DNA of 55,552 bases, taken from Nocardia pseudovaccinii NBRC 100343 (lineage in GTDB: Bacteria; Actinomycetota; Actinomycetes; Mycobacteriales; Mycobacteriaceae). The stretch is taken from contig NZ_BDBY01000155.1 in NCBI RefSeq assembly GCF_001613225.1, positions 1 to 55,552 on the forward strand. The letters are read 5' to 3'. The notes beneath the pieces are model-generated. The model was not told the DNA's origin. It was given only the letters and a program-made list of their open reading frames with translations, and ran no database searches. Below, piece by piece: positions 7,765 through 16,792 of the stretch (position 1 is the stretch's first letter; each line of letters opens with the position of its first letter). The translations under genes and the position numbers were made by a program.

Positions 7765-10404
7765 ATGAGTGCTGATCCCGAAAATACGCACCGAACCGAT
7801 CTCGACACCGAGCCGGCCAGAGACTGGGGCGAGTCGCCGTCGCATACCGAGAACGACGTGGTCGAGGCCTTCTCGACCGCATGGGAATCGGCGCGCCGGC
7901 CACCGGAGATCGCCGACTTTCTGCCCGATGCCGAATCCCTGCGCCGGGCCGCCCTGATCGAATTGATCCGCGTCGACCTGCGACATCGCTGGATCCGGGT
8001 CCCCACCGCGGCGGGAGCGACGGGCGCGGAGGCGGTAGCGGAGCGTGACCACGGAGAGCCCCGCGAGCGCCGCCAATCCAATACTGCGCCGACGCCGCGT
8101 AAACGGCTTTTCGACTACTGCGCCGAGTTTCCGGAACTCGAACCGGGCGGCATTCCGGCCGGTTTGGTGTACGAAGAGTTCGTCATCCGTAGACACAGCG
8201 GTGAACGTGTCGATCCGAAGGATTATCTGCGGGAATATCCGGAACAAGCGGCTGAATTGCACGCGCTGCTCAATGTCGACGACATCGACCAGAGCACCCG
8301 CCGGGCGGCGCTGGAGGATTCGGTGCTGACCGAGTTCGCCAATACCCGCGCGGCGGCCGAACTGAGCCGGACCGTGCAAGCCGATCAAACCGTCGGACTG
8401 AACCAAACCCAGCAGTCCGTTCGTAATACTGACGTGACGCGCACGACCGTCGGTCCGACCGAGACGGCGACCGCCATTCCGACCACGATCGGAACCGGTC
8501 CGGGGAAATTCAACGCCCTCGACCGGATCGAGATCGGCCAATCCATCGACGACTTCGACCTGCTCACTGGACTCGGCAGCGGCGCCTTCGCCCGGGTATT
8601 CCTGGCCAGGCAGCGATCATTGCAGCGCTTGGTCGCTGTGAAGATCTCCGCCGACCACGGCACCGAACCGCAGACCCTGGCCCAGCTCGACCACGACTAC
8701 ATCGTGCGCGTCTTCGATCAGCGGCTGCTCGGCACCGATGACGCCCGCGATCCGGCCATGCGCCGACTCCGGCTGCTGTACATGCAGTTCCTGCCCGGCG
8801 GCACCCTGCTCGGCGTGCTGCGCTGGGTACGCGCGACCTCACCCGCCGAACGCAGCGGACAACTGCTGCTCGACGCGGTCGACGCGGCCATGGAGGAGAA
8901 GGGCGAAATCCGCCCGACCGATTCCAGCGTGCGCGCCGAGATCGCCGGGCTGAGCTGGCCGGAAACTGTGGCCTGGCTCGGCCGCAGACTGGCCGAGGCG
9001 CTGGACTACGCCTCGGCGCACGGCGTACTGCACCGCGATGTGAAACCGGCCAATATCCTGCTCACCGCGGAGGCGGTGCCGAAGCTGGCCGATTTCAATA
9101 TCAGCTTCAGCCGCAATGTGGCAGGCACCAGTCCGGTGGCCTATTTCGGCGGCTCACTGGCGTACATGTCGCCCGAACAGCTGGAGGCCTGCCATCCCGG
9201 CCGCGAGCGCACAGCCGAGGATCTGGATACCCGTTCCGATATCTACTCCCTCGGCGTGGTGCTGTGGGAATTGCTCACCGGCGCGAAACCGTTCGACGAT
9301 TCCACTGCGACCGACCACGGCGACGATACGGCGCTCGAGGGTATGCTGGAACGCCGCACCGCCGGGGTGGAAGACACGGCGCTGCAACGAGTTCCGGCGA
9401 ATTGCCCAGCGGCGCTGCAGCGGGTACTGCTGACCTGTCTGGAATCGGATCGGACACGGCGCTGGGCCAATGGCGGGGTGCTTGCCAAGCAGTTCGACCT
9501 GTGCATGGACCCGAGGGCCCGGGATCTTGTCGACCCGCCGCCAGGCAGTTGGCGACTGAAGTTGCGCGCATGGCGGCTGGTGATCGTGTCGCTGGCCATC
9601 GGCATCCCGAATATCCTCGCCTCGGCATACAACATCCAGCACAACCAGCATCTGATCGTGGACCGGCTCCCCGAGGATGCCGGGCGCACCTTCATGATCA
9701 TCACCACCGTGGTGAACGGAATCTTCTTCCCGCTCGGGGCGGCGCTGATCCTCTACATGTCCCGAAGAATGCTCACGGTGCCGCACGGGCTGCGCCGCCA
9801 CCGCCGCTACGATGCCGAGACGCTGCGCCTGGCCAGAGCGGATTCCCTGCTGTTCGGCGACCGAGCGGTGTGGGTGGTCTTCTCGCTGTGGGTGCTGGCC
9901 GGGTTCACCTTCCCGATCGCGCTGCAATTGGCGGCCGGGGACGTGCCCGCCCGCGCGGTGGTGCACTTCCTCACCTCGATCGTGGTGTGCGGCGCGATCG
10001 CGATGGCCTACCCGTTCTTCCTGGTGTGCTTCTTCATGGTCCGCTGCATCTATCCGATCTTCCTGCGGCACGGGGAGATCAGTACCGAGGACGCGGTGTG
10101 GCTGCGCGGCCTGGATCGCCGCGCCAACGGATATCTGGCGGTCGCGGCCTCGGTGCCGCTGCTCGCGGTGGCGGGCGTGACCTTCTTGCCGCCCGGCGAT
10201 ATTCCGATGGTGATCGCCGCGGTGCGCGTGCTCTGTGTGGGCGGCATCATCGCGTTCATCGGCTCCTACCTGCTCTTCCGGGCGCTGGAGGCCGATCTGC
10301 GTGCGCTGGAGCGGGTCGTCGCGCCAGCGGACTCCCTTGACCGCGATCATGTTTCGGCGGACCGGGAGCGCGGCAGGCCGGCCGTGCCGGAGCCGCGATC
10401 GTGA
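7765..10404 (+). CDS. Membrane-anchored serine/threonine protein kinase
   Basis: An 879-residue kinase. The N-terminal 240 residues resemble those of the next gene (RVDLRHRW ... EEF ... DYLREYPE). The kinase domain (about 265-600) has GLGSGAFARVFLAR, VAVKIS (Lys293), LHRDVKPANILL (Asp425) and SPEQ. The usual DFG is DFN (residues 443-445). The C-terminal about 280 residues contain six hydrophobic spans, so the kinase is predicted to face the cytoplasm from the membrane. A repeat-derived peptide interrupts the N-terminal region at codons 82-108, where the paralogue has no insertion. The start is ATG 7765, and a longer upstream frame shows no coding character. It is coupled by GTGA overlap to the second kinase-like gene. 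Phosphorylation targets are unknown. Confidence 0.87.
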   Translation: MSADPENTHRTDLDTEPARDWGESPSHTENDVVEAFSTAWESARRPPEIADFLPDAESLRRAALIELIRVDLRHRWIRVPTAAGATGAEAVAERDHGEPRERRQSNTAPTPRKRLFDYCAEFPELEPGGIPAGLVYEEFVIRRHSGERVDPKDYLREYPEQAAELHALLNVDDIDQSTRRAALEDSVLTEFANTRAAAELSRTVQADQTVGLNQTQQSVRNTDVTRTTVGPTETATAIPTTIGTGPGKFNALDRIEIGQSIDDFDLLTGLGSGAFARVFLARQRSLQRLVAVKISADHGTEPQTLAQLDHDYIVRVFDQRLLGTDDARDPAMRRLRLLYMQFLPGGTLLGVLRWVRATSPAERSGQLLLDAVDAAMEEKGEIRPTDSSVRAEIAGLSWPETVAWLGRRLAEALDYASAHGVLHRDVKPANILLTAEAVPKLADFNISFSRNVAGTSPVAYFGGSLAYMSPEQLEACHPGRERTAEDLDTRSDIYSLGVVLWELLTGAKPFDDSTATDHGDDTALEGMLERRTAGVEDTALQRVPANCPAALQRVLLTCLESDRTRRWANGGVLAKQFDLCMDPRARDLVDPPPGSWRLKLRAWRLVIVSLAIGIPNILASAYNIQHNQHLIVDRLPEDAGRTFMIITTVVNGIFFPLGAALILYMSRRMLTVPHGLRRHRRYDAETLRLARADSLLFGDRAVWVVFSLWVLAGFTFPIALQLAAGDVPARAVVHFLTSIVVCGAIAMAYPFFLVCFFMVRCIYPIFLRHGEISTEDAVWLRGLDRRANGYLAVAASVPLLAVAGVTFLPPGDIPMVIAAVRVLCVGGIIAFIGSYLLFRALEADLRALERVVAPADSLDRDHVSADRERGRPAVPEPRS
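8008..8084 (+). repeat. In-frame interspersed coding repeat, type A, copy 3
   Basis: GCGGCGGGAGCGACGGGC ... CGCCGCCAATCCAATAC, starting at codon 82 of the kinase gene. In the adjacent paralogue the corresponding stretch runs directly from DLRHRWDREGL into GKRIAEY. Here DLRHRWIRVP and RKRLFDY are separated by about 29 residues, so the insertion is visible by comparing two genes in this window. Confidence 0.9.
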
Positions 10405-12641
10405 CAGCTGCCGATTTCGCGGATCGAGGCGAGACCGACCCCATATCCAGATTCACCGAAGATTGGCAGCACTGCCTGCGTGGCGAGCGGACCGAACCAC
10501 CTCCGATCGCGGAGTATGTCCCCGACGGCACCCAGGTGCGGCTGGCGGTACTCACCGATCTGGTCCGCATCGATCTGCGCCACCGCTGGGATCGGGAGGG
10601 CCTCGGCAAACGCATCGCCGAGTACCGCAAGGAATTTCCCGAGGTCGAGCACAGCGCGGAATTGGTCGATCTGCTCTGCGAGGAGTTCCTGGCCCGACGC
10701 CGGTACGGCTCGCTGGAACTGGCGGATTTCCTCGCCGAATATCCGGAGCTGGCGCAGGATGTGCGCGCGCGGCTGGCCGTTTACGCCGCCGACGACGCCG
10801 CCGCGGCCGATACCGAGCGAGCCGCCGCGCTGGTCGCCGGTCTGACGCCGGGTCATCGGATCGATGACTTCGATCTGCTCACCGATCTGGGCACCGGCAC
10901 TCTCGGCCGGGTCTTCCTCGCCAGGCAGCGTTCCATGCAACGTCTTGTCGCCGTGCGGCTTTCGGCGGGCCGCGCGGCCGGCGGGCACAGCATGGCGCAA
11001 CTGGATCATCCACATCTGGTGCGCGTTTTCGATCAGCGCCTGGTCACTGCCTCGACACCGGAGGCCCCCGCATCGACCCGGCTGGTCTACATGCAGTACC
11101 TGCCCGGCGGTACGGCGGCCGGAGTGCTCGCCGAGCGGCGGCGCGGCCCGGAATCCGAGGGCGGCGCCCTGCTGCTGCGCGCCATCGATGCCGCCATGGA
11201 GGCCAGAGGCGAGATCCGGCCGTCGGATTCGAGTGTGCGCGCCGAAATCGCCGCACTCAGCTGGCCGGAGACGGTGGCCTGGATCGGCCGACGACTGGCC
11301 GATGCGCTCAACTACGCCGAGCAGCACGGCGTACTGCATCGCGATGTCAAACCGGCGAATGTGCTGTTCACCGCGGAGGGCATTCCCAAGTTCGCCGATT
11401 TCGCCGCGCGCACGGCGGCACCTCGCACGGCGGCGAATCCGCTGGCCGCCGAACCGGATTCGCTGCCGTACCGCTCCCCCGAACAACTCGCCGAACTCCT
11501 CGATCCGGCCGCACCACCGCCCGGCTCGAGCAGCGATATCTACTCCCTCGGCGTGCTGCTGTGGGAAATGCTCACCGGCGCGATGCCGTTCGACGATCCG
11601 CCGATACCAGCCGATCCGGACGCGCGCGCCGAAACCATCGCGACGATGGTCGCCCTACGCGGGCGCGGCGTCACCGCGGAGACGCTGGAGCAACTGCCCG
11701 CGGACACCCCGAATGCGCTGCGGCGGGTGCTGCTGGAATGTCTCCGGATCGATCCGCAGCGCCGCTGGCGCAATGGCGCCGAACTAGCCGCGCAACTGGA
11801 TCTGTGCCTCGACGAGCGCGCCAGGGAACTGGTCGATCCGGCACCGACCAGTTTTGCGTACCGGTCGCGTGGCTGGCTCATACCGATCCTCACGCTGTGC
11901 GTCGGCGTGCCGAATTTCCTCGCCAGCGTCTACAACATCAACCTGAACAACTCACTGATCATCGATCGGATGACGGCGGCCGACCAGCAACGGTTCGCCG
12001 CGGGCGGCCTGATCACCAATCTCATCGCCTTTCCGATGGCCGGATTGCTGCTGCTTTTCCTCACCCGCCGCCCGCTGACCATCGGATTCCGGCTAGCTCG
12101 CGGTCGCGAATACTCCCCGCGCACGCTGGCCGCCGCCCGGCGCGACACCCTGCAGATGGGTGACTGGGCGGTCTGGGTGCCGTTCGGGTTCTGGCTGCTC
12201 GCCGGGCTGGTGTGGCCTTTGGCGCCGGTCTTCTTCGGGGTCGAGCTACCGCGCGCGACCTTTTTGCACTTCTTCGCCGCGCAGGTGGTGTGCGCCGCGA
12301 TCGCGCTGGCGTATCCGTTCTTCCCGATCATGGTTTACGCGGTGCGTTCGATTTATCCACAGCTGCTTGTGCGCGGCGGTATCGGCGCCGAGGACGAGGA
12401 GCAGCTGCGCAAACTCGCCAAGCGCGGAAACTTCTATCTGGGCGTCGCCGCATCGGTGCCGCTGCTCGGCGTGGCCAGCGCGACCTTCGTCGAGGCCGCC
12501 GATTTGGATTTGGTGATCGTTCCGGTGCGGGTGCTCAGCGTGGGTGGCATCCTGGCGTTCGTGCTCACCTATCGGTTGTTCCGGATGCTCGAGGCCGATC
12601 TGCTGGCCTTGGCACGTGCGATTCCGCAGCGGAAGCGATGA
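10401..12641 (+). CDS. Membrane kinase-like protein, probable pseudokinase
   Basis: A 746-residue paralogue of the preceding kinase with the same layout: N-terminal 150-residue region, kinase fold (about 155-450) and six C-terminal membrane spans. The Gly-rich loop LGTGTLGRVFLAR and HRDVKPANVLF (Asp315) remain. The ATP-anchoring Lys of the VAIK motif is Arg (VAVRLS, Arg186) and DFG is DFA (333-335). Replacement of that Lys usually abolishes catalysis, so this may be an allosteric partner or scaffold of the upstream kinase. That is inference. GTG 10401 overlaps the upstream stop (GTGA), and its own stop overlaps the cyclase start (ATGA), so three products are probably made together. It lacks the repeat insertion found in its partner. 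Confidence 0.83.
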   Translation: MTAADFADRGETDPISRFTEDWQHCLRGERTEPPPIAEYVPDGTQVRLAVLTDLVRIDLRHRWDREGLGKRIAEYRKEFPEVEHSAELVDLLCEEFLARRRYGSLELADFLAEYPELAQDVRARLAVYAADDAAAADTERAAALVAGLTPGHRIDDFDLLTDLGTGTLGRVFLARQRSMQRLVAVRLSAGRAAGGHSMAQLDHPHLVRVFDQRLVTASTPEAPASTRLVYMQYLPGGTAAGVLAERRRGPESEGGALLLRAIDAAMEARGEIRPSDSSVRAEIAALSWPETVAWIGRRLADALNYAEQHGVLHRDVKPANVLFTAEGIPKFADFAARTAAPRTAANPLAAEPDSLPYRSPEQLAELLDPAAPPPGSSSDIYSLGVLLWEMLTGAMPFDDPPIPADPDARAETIATMVALRGRGVTAETLEQLPADTPNALRRVLLECLRIDPQRRWRNGAELAAQLDLCLDERARELVDPAPTSFAYRSRGWLIPILTLCVGVPNFLASVYNINLNNSLIIDRMTAADQQRFAAGGLITNLIAFPMAGLLLLFLTRRPLTIGFRLARGREYSPRTLAAARRDTLQMGDWAVWVPFGFWLLAGLVWPLAPVFFGVELPRATFLHFFAAQVVCAAIALAYPFFPIMVYAVRSIYPQLLVRGGIGAEDEEQLRKLAKRGNFYLGVAASVPLLGVASATFVEAADLDLVIVPVRVLSVGGILAFVLTYRLFRMLEADLLALARAIPQRKR

Positions 12642-13360
12642 CCGGCCCGCGGCCGTTCGGACGGCTGGTCAGCCTTTCCCATGTCCACGATCCCGCGACG
12701 GCGCCGCTGTTTCCCGGTGATCCCGAATTCCGGACCGATATTGTCGCGACGGTCGCGAACGACGGCTATTACCTGCGCTATATCCAGCAGGGCGAACACA
12801 CCGGAACCCATTGGGGCGCACCGATCCACTTCCATGCCGACGGACTGGCCGCCGACGAATTGGATCTCGACGATCTGTTGTTGCCCGCGGTGAAAATCGA
12901 CGTGCGGGACCAATGTGCGAACGATCGGGATTACGCGATCGACATCGCTGATCTGCGGGAGTGGGAGGGTCGGCACGGGCGGATACCCGACGGCTCGGCA
13001 TTGGTGGCCTGGACCGGGTGGGACGAGAAATGGGGCACGCCGGAATTCATCGGAACCGGCGAAAGTGCCGACCACCAACCGGGATTCGCGGTGGAGACGG
13101 TGAAATGGTTATTGCGGACCGGGCGGCTGGGGCGACGTGGCGCGCTCGGCATCGATACGTTCGGACCCGATCTGGGGACCGACGACACCTATGAGGTGTC
13201 GAAGCTGCTGTATCGCGAACATCGGATCAGCTTGGAATGTCTGGCGAATCTCGCCGAACTACCCGTCACCGGCGCCTGGGTATTGGTCGGTGGTGCGCTG
13301 TACAGCGGTGGTTCCGGTTCGCCCGCAACAATATTCGCGGTTATGCCTGCGCCTCGCTAG
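12638..13360 (+). CDS. Cyclase-family metal-dependent hydrolase (kynurenine formamidase-like)
   Basis: A 240-residue protein of the cyclase/KynB superfamily (PF04199 type). The metal motif normally written HxGTHxDxPxH appears here as HTGTHWGAPIHF. The first two His and the last His are kept, but the Asp is Gly-preceded Trp/Gly, so metal coordination or substrate range may differ. A later GIDTFGPDLG loop is also typical. The ATG start overlaps the stop of the kinase-like gene (ATGA), which places it as the third gene of the kinase operon. This is an unusual partnership with no obvious pathway. The substrate is not predictable from the sequence. Confidence 0.8.
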   Translation: MTGPRPFGRLVSLSHVHDPATAPLFPGDPEFRTDIVATVANDGYYLRYIQQGEHTGTHWGAPIHFHADGLAADELDLDDLLLPAVKIDVRDQCANDRDYAIDIADLREWEGRHGRIPDGSALVAWTGWDEKWGTPEFIGTGESADHQPGFAVETVKWLLRTGRLGRRGALGIDTFGPDLGTDDTYEVSKLLYREHRISLECLANLAELPVTGAWVLVGGALYSGGSGSPATIFAVMPAPR

Positions 13361-13400
13361 CGCTCGGCTCCGCCATAACCGCAGGGCGGCTGTGTTTTTT
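13337..13400. terminator. Inverted repeat between converging genes
   Basis: GCGGTTATG (13337-13345) and CATAACCGC (13374-13382) form a perfect inverted repeat that overlaps the cyclase stop. A T-run (TGTGTTTTTTG) follows at about 13391. It lies between the converging cyclase and hpt genes and probably ends transcription from one or both sides. Confidence 0.55.
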
Positions 13401-13430
13401 GTTCACTCACTGCGTTCGCTCATGCCCTGA

Positions 13431-13988
13431 TTACGCGCCGCCGTAGACCTTCGGGTCGAGGGTGCCGATATACGGCAGGTCGCGGTAGCGCTCGGCATAG
13501 TCGAGGCCGTAGCCGACGACGAATTCGTTCGGAATATCGAAGCCGACGTGCGCGACTTCCACGTGGGTGCGTAGCGCGTCCGGCTTGCGTAGCAGGGTGA
13601 CGACCTCGAGCGAGGCCGGATTGCGGGTGGACAGATTGCGCTTGAGCCAGGACAGCGTGAGACCGGAGTCGATGATGTCCTCGACGATCAGCACGTTGCG
13701 GCCCGCAATGTCCTTGTCCAGGTCCTTCATGATGCGCACGACACCGGAGGACGAGGTCGACGAGCCGTAGGACGAGACGGCCATGAATTCCATCTGGGTG
13801 GGAATCGGCAGCGCCTTGGCGAGATCGGTCATGAAGAAGATGGCGCCCTTGAGCACGCCGACCAGCAGCAGATCCCCCTCGGGGGCATCGGCCGGATAAC
13901 GCTTGGCAATCAGCTCGGCCAGCTCCTGGGTCTTGGCCGCGATCTGTTCCTCGGTGATCAGCACCGACGCGATATCGCCCTCGTACAC
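13431..13988 (-). CDS. hpt: Hypoxanthine-guanine phosphoribosyltransferase
   Basis: A 185-residue purine salvage enzyme that joins hypoxanthine or guanine to PRPP, giving IMP or GMP. The PRPP-binding loop [13 protein letters not shown] is complete, and the N-terminal [10 protein letters not shown] and the C-terminal [11 protein letters not shown] purine-contact region are typical. The length is normal. The start is GTG 13988, behind an AAGGGAAA stretch. It lies 49 bases after tilS on the same strand, an order conserved in mycobacteria and relatives. Confidence 0.96.
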   Translation of the reverse strand: MYEGDIASVLITEEQIAAKTQELAELIAKRYPADAPEGDLLLVGVLKGAIFFMTDLAKALPIPTQMEFMAVSSYGSSTSSSGVVRIMKDLDKDIAGRNVLIVEDIIDSGLTLSWLKRNLSTRNPASLEVVTLLRKPDALRTHVEVAHVGFDIPNEFVVGYGLDYAERYRDLPYIGTLDPKVYGGA

Positions 13989-14037
13989 GTCAGTTGGTTT
14001 CCCTTCCCTGGTGTCTCCCCGGCCGACCCATTATGTG

Positions 14038-15054
14038 TCATCGGCTCCCTTGCAGACGCAAAGTCAGCCTGCCATGTTCGCGCGCCGCGACCAACCTGCG
14101 TCCCGGCTGCCCGCCGCCCACCGCGACGCCGCCCTGCCCGCGCCATGCGGTAATCAATTCGTCAACCGCCTGTAAATGCTTGTTGGTCAGGGCTTTAGCG
14201 CCACCGGCCAGCAACCAGGCACGGATAGCGCGTCGGCGCAAGGCCGCGGGGGCAGTGGCGAGGGTCTCTATCGAGAGGGTCGGGTCATCACTCGCCGGAC
14301 CGGCGCTCGCGGTTCGCAGCAACTCATCGGCCAGCGCATCCAATACCGCACCGTCATCGCGCAACTGCTCGGCCGTCCGCGCCAGCGCCCCCGCGACCCC
14401 ACCTCCGAGCACCTCCTCCAGCAGCGGCAGAACCTCGTTCCGCAACCGCACCCTGGTGAACTCCGCCGCCGAATTGTGCGGATCCTCGAACGGCGTCAGT
14501 CCTATATCGACGCACAACTGCCTGGTCACCGCCCGTCGTACCCTCAACAGCGGCCGACCCCACGGATCAACGAATGCCGCCATTCCCTGAATCGACCGCC
14601 CACCCGATCCCCGCCCCAACCCCAGTAACACAGTCTCGGCCTGATCATCGAGCGTGTGCCCGAGCAGCACCGGCAACCCACCCCGCGCCCCGTCGAGCGC
14701 CGCATACCGGGCCGCCCGCGCCGCCGCCTCCATTCCCCCGTCCGCACCGACCTCGACCGCCAGCACATGTGCCGACCGACACCCCAGCGCCAACGCCGCG
14801 GCCGCCGCCTCAGCCGCCACCCGGTCCGATTCCGACTGCAACTGATGATCCACGACCAGCGCGTCGACCTGCCCTGCCTCCACCACCGCAGCCGCCGTCA
14901 ACGCCAGCGAATCCGCACCACCGGACAACGCGACCGCCACCTCACCCGTCGCATAATCGGCCAGCCACCCCCGCACCGCCCGGCGCACCTCGAGCACCGC
15001 CTCGGTCTCGGGCAGCCGCGGCGAATTCCCTGGCGCTCCCGCCCTACGGCTCAT
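14038..15054 (-). CDS. tilS: tRNA(Ile)-lysidine synthase
   Basis: A 338-residue PP-loop ATPase. It modifies C34 of the tRNA(Ile) CAU anticodon to lysidine so that it reads AUA and is charged with isoleucine. The PP-loop SGGADSLALT is at about residues 44-53. VVDHQL, GHTLDDQAETVLLGLGRGSG and the tRNA-contact region with RNEVLPLLEE are present. The length matches short actinobacterial TilS proteins. The start is ATG 15054. It is followed by hpt and belongs to the conserved housekeeping block. Confidence 0.95.
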   Translation of the reverse strand: MSRRAGAPGNSPRLPETEAVLEVRRAVRGWLADYATGEVAVALSGGADSLALTAAAVVEAGQVDALVVDHQLQSESDRVAAEAAAAALALGCRSAHVLAVEVGADGGMEAAARAARYAALDGARGGLPVLLGHTLDDQAETVLLGLGRGSGGRSIQGMAAFVDPWGRPLLRVRRAVTRQLCVDIGLTPFEDPHNSAAEFTRVRLRNEVLPLLEEVLGGGVAGALARTAEQLRDDGAVLDALADELLRTASAGPASDDPTLSIETLATAPAALRRRAIRAWLLAGGAKALTNKHLQAVDELITAWRGQGGVAVGGGQPGRRLVAAREHGRLTLRLQGSR

Positions 15055-15134
15055 ATCCGGAGACTACCGAGGATCAGTGCCCTCGATTCGCTCGGCAAGC
15101 TCCACGATGAGCCCTTCGCCGCCGCTCATGAGAC

Positions 15135-15398
15135 GCCTACCGTCTGCCGCTCGGGTTCGGTGACCGCGACTCGCAGGCGACGCCGGTGCATTACCGCCAC
15201 CACGCATGCGGCGAGATCAGCAATGTCGACCTGCGCTGCGCCCACTGCGGCGAGGCGATGCGCGCAAACGACATCGACCCGCTGCCAGGCCCGGCGCACC
15301 CGTGTGACCGCCGATTCGGCTACCCGGCGTTTGCCTCGGGCACCGAACTCACCGAAACGCCGAAGAATTGCATGGCAATCGGGGCCGTGCCAGAATGA
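15135..15398 (+). pseudogene. C-terminal fragment of an HxlR-like regulator
   Basis: The frame reads PLGFGDRDSQATPVHYRHHACG and continues into a Cys-x2-Cys knuckle (RCAHCGE). This resembles the C-terminal tail of HxlR-type regulators that carry a small Cys cluster after the winged helix. Upstream, the same frame is closed by a stop at about 15128, and no helix-turn-helix precedes it, so only the tail remains. It lies just before a decayed cytochrome P450, a common HxlR neighbour. The assignment is tentative. Confidence 0.4.
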
Positions 15399-15474
15399 TG
15401 CGCTGCTCGACGCTGTGACCAGGCTTTTCCCGATAATCGTGCTCCGATTTCGTTCAGGAAGGGTGCAGGCGACA

Positions 15475-16755
15475 ATGGGTCCGGCGAGGTGGATGAAGGC
15501 CTACAGCGCGGAGGTCATGCCCTGGTTGGCTCCGTCGCTTCGGCCGCTGCGGTCTTGCTCTCGGCAAGGTCGGCCTGCTGCCCGATTCGGCGCTGGTGCC
15601 GCTGCGGCGGGTGGGACTGGATCCCGTCGATGCGCTGGGCAGACTGCGCGGCCGCAGTCCGATCGCCCGGCTGACAGTTCCCTTCGCGATGAATGTGTGG
15701 CTGGTGACGGGATATCCGCAGGCGCGGGCCGTTCTCGGCGCAACCGCCGGATTCTCGACCGACTCGACCAGACTCACCAAGATCATGCGGGCCACCATTG
15801 AGCACCCCGGCGGGCTCGCCTTCACGGATCCACCGCTGCATACGCGGCTGCGGCGGTTGCTTGCTCGGAGTTCACCAAGCGGCGACTAGGTCGTCTTAAT
15901 CCTCGGATCGAGCAGATCGTTGCCGAGCGGCTCGATGTACTCGGGGTGGGTGCGGGACCGATTGATCTGTATGAGGCTTTCGCATTGCCTGTTCCATTCT
16001 TGACGATCTGCGAATTGCTTGGAATCGCCGAGGCGGACCGTGCCGGTCTCGAGCACCTGACCGCGCCGCGATTCGATCTGGCCGACGGTTTCGGCGCCGC
16101 TGTGGGGTGTCGTTGACCAGGCGCTGTCGCATCTGCTCGAGATCGTCGGCAGGGAACGGGCGAATCCTGGAGACGGAATTCTGGGCAGATTGATCAAGCA
16201 GCACGGGACCGAACTCGACGACCGCACACTGGCGGGGCTGGCCGATGGTGTGCTCACCGGCGGCATCGAGACCACCGCCAGCATGCTTGCTCTCGGTGCG
16301 CTTGTGCTGATGAGCGGTGGGGCGCATTCGAGGCGGTCGGCACCGACAACGACGCCACTGAGAGATTTGTCGAGGACCTGTTGCGCTATCCGAGCGTGGG
16401 CCAGGTGGCGTTTCCGCGGATCGCGACTGAGGATATGCAGATCGCGGGCACGTCCATCACCGCGGGCGATATTGTTTTGGTCTCACTGTCAGCGGCCAAC
16501 CGTGATCCCGTCCTCGGCGCCGACATGGACTGTTTCGACCCGGCGCGCTCGCCCGCGCCGCACATCGCCTTCGGATACGGCATCCACCGGTGCGTGGGCG
16601 CCGAACTCGCCCGGATGGAGTTACGCACCGCGTTTCCCGCGCTGATCAGCCGTTTCCCGAACCTGCGCCTCGCGGTGGCGCCACATGATCTTGCCTTCCG
16701 CGAACAGTCGATCGTCTACGGGCTGCAAACCCTGCCGGTGTTGACCCACCTCGAC
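15475..16755 (+). pseudogene. Cytochrome P450, frameshifted
   Basis: Pieces of one P450 appear in order in different frames. They are a start at 15475, then PLRRVGLDPVDALGRLRG to HTRLRRLL (15596-15860), EFTKRRLGRLNPRIEQIV to RAGLEHLTAPRFDLADGFGA (15865-16100), VVDQALSHLLEIVGRERANP with the I-helix GGIETTASML (16110-16310), and a final piece with FGYGIHRCVGAELA, the haem-binding Cys (16320-16755). At least three frameshifts, plus one near 15560, break the gene. The motifs themselves are still well preserved, suggesting recent loss. The final frame runs into the antisense of the metalloprotease. Confidence 0.85.
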
Positions 16756-16792
16756 GTCGGCCGACAACAGCCACACTCCGCAGCGCCGCGAA

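Noticed and set aside
7586..7903. Longer N-terminus of the amidase up to 7903
   Set aside because: The extension is Arg/Pro-rich with no fold-like features. ATG 7585 has a ribosome binding site and starts just before the repeat peptide.
14574..15110. 178-codon plus-strand Pro-rich frame opposite tilS
   Set aside because: Antisense shadow of tilS, with low-complexity Pro/Arg composition only.
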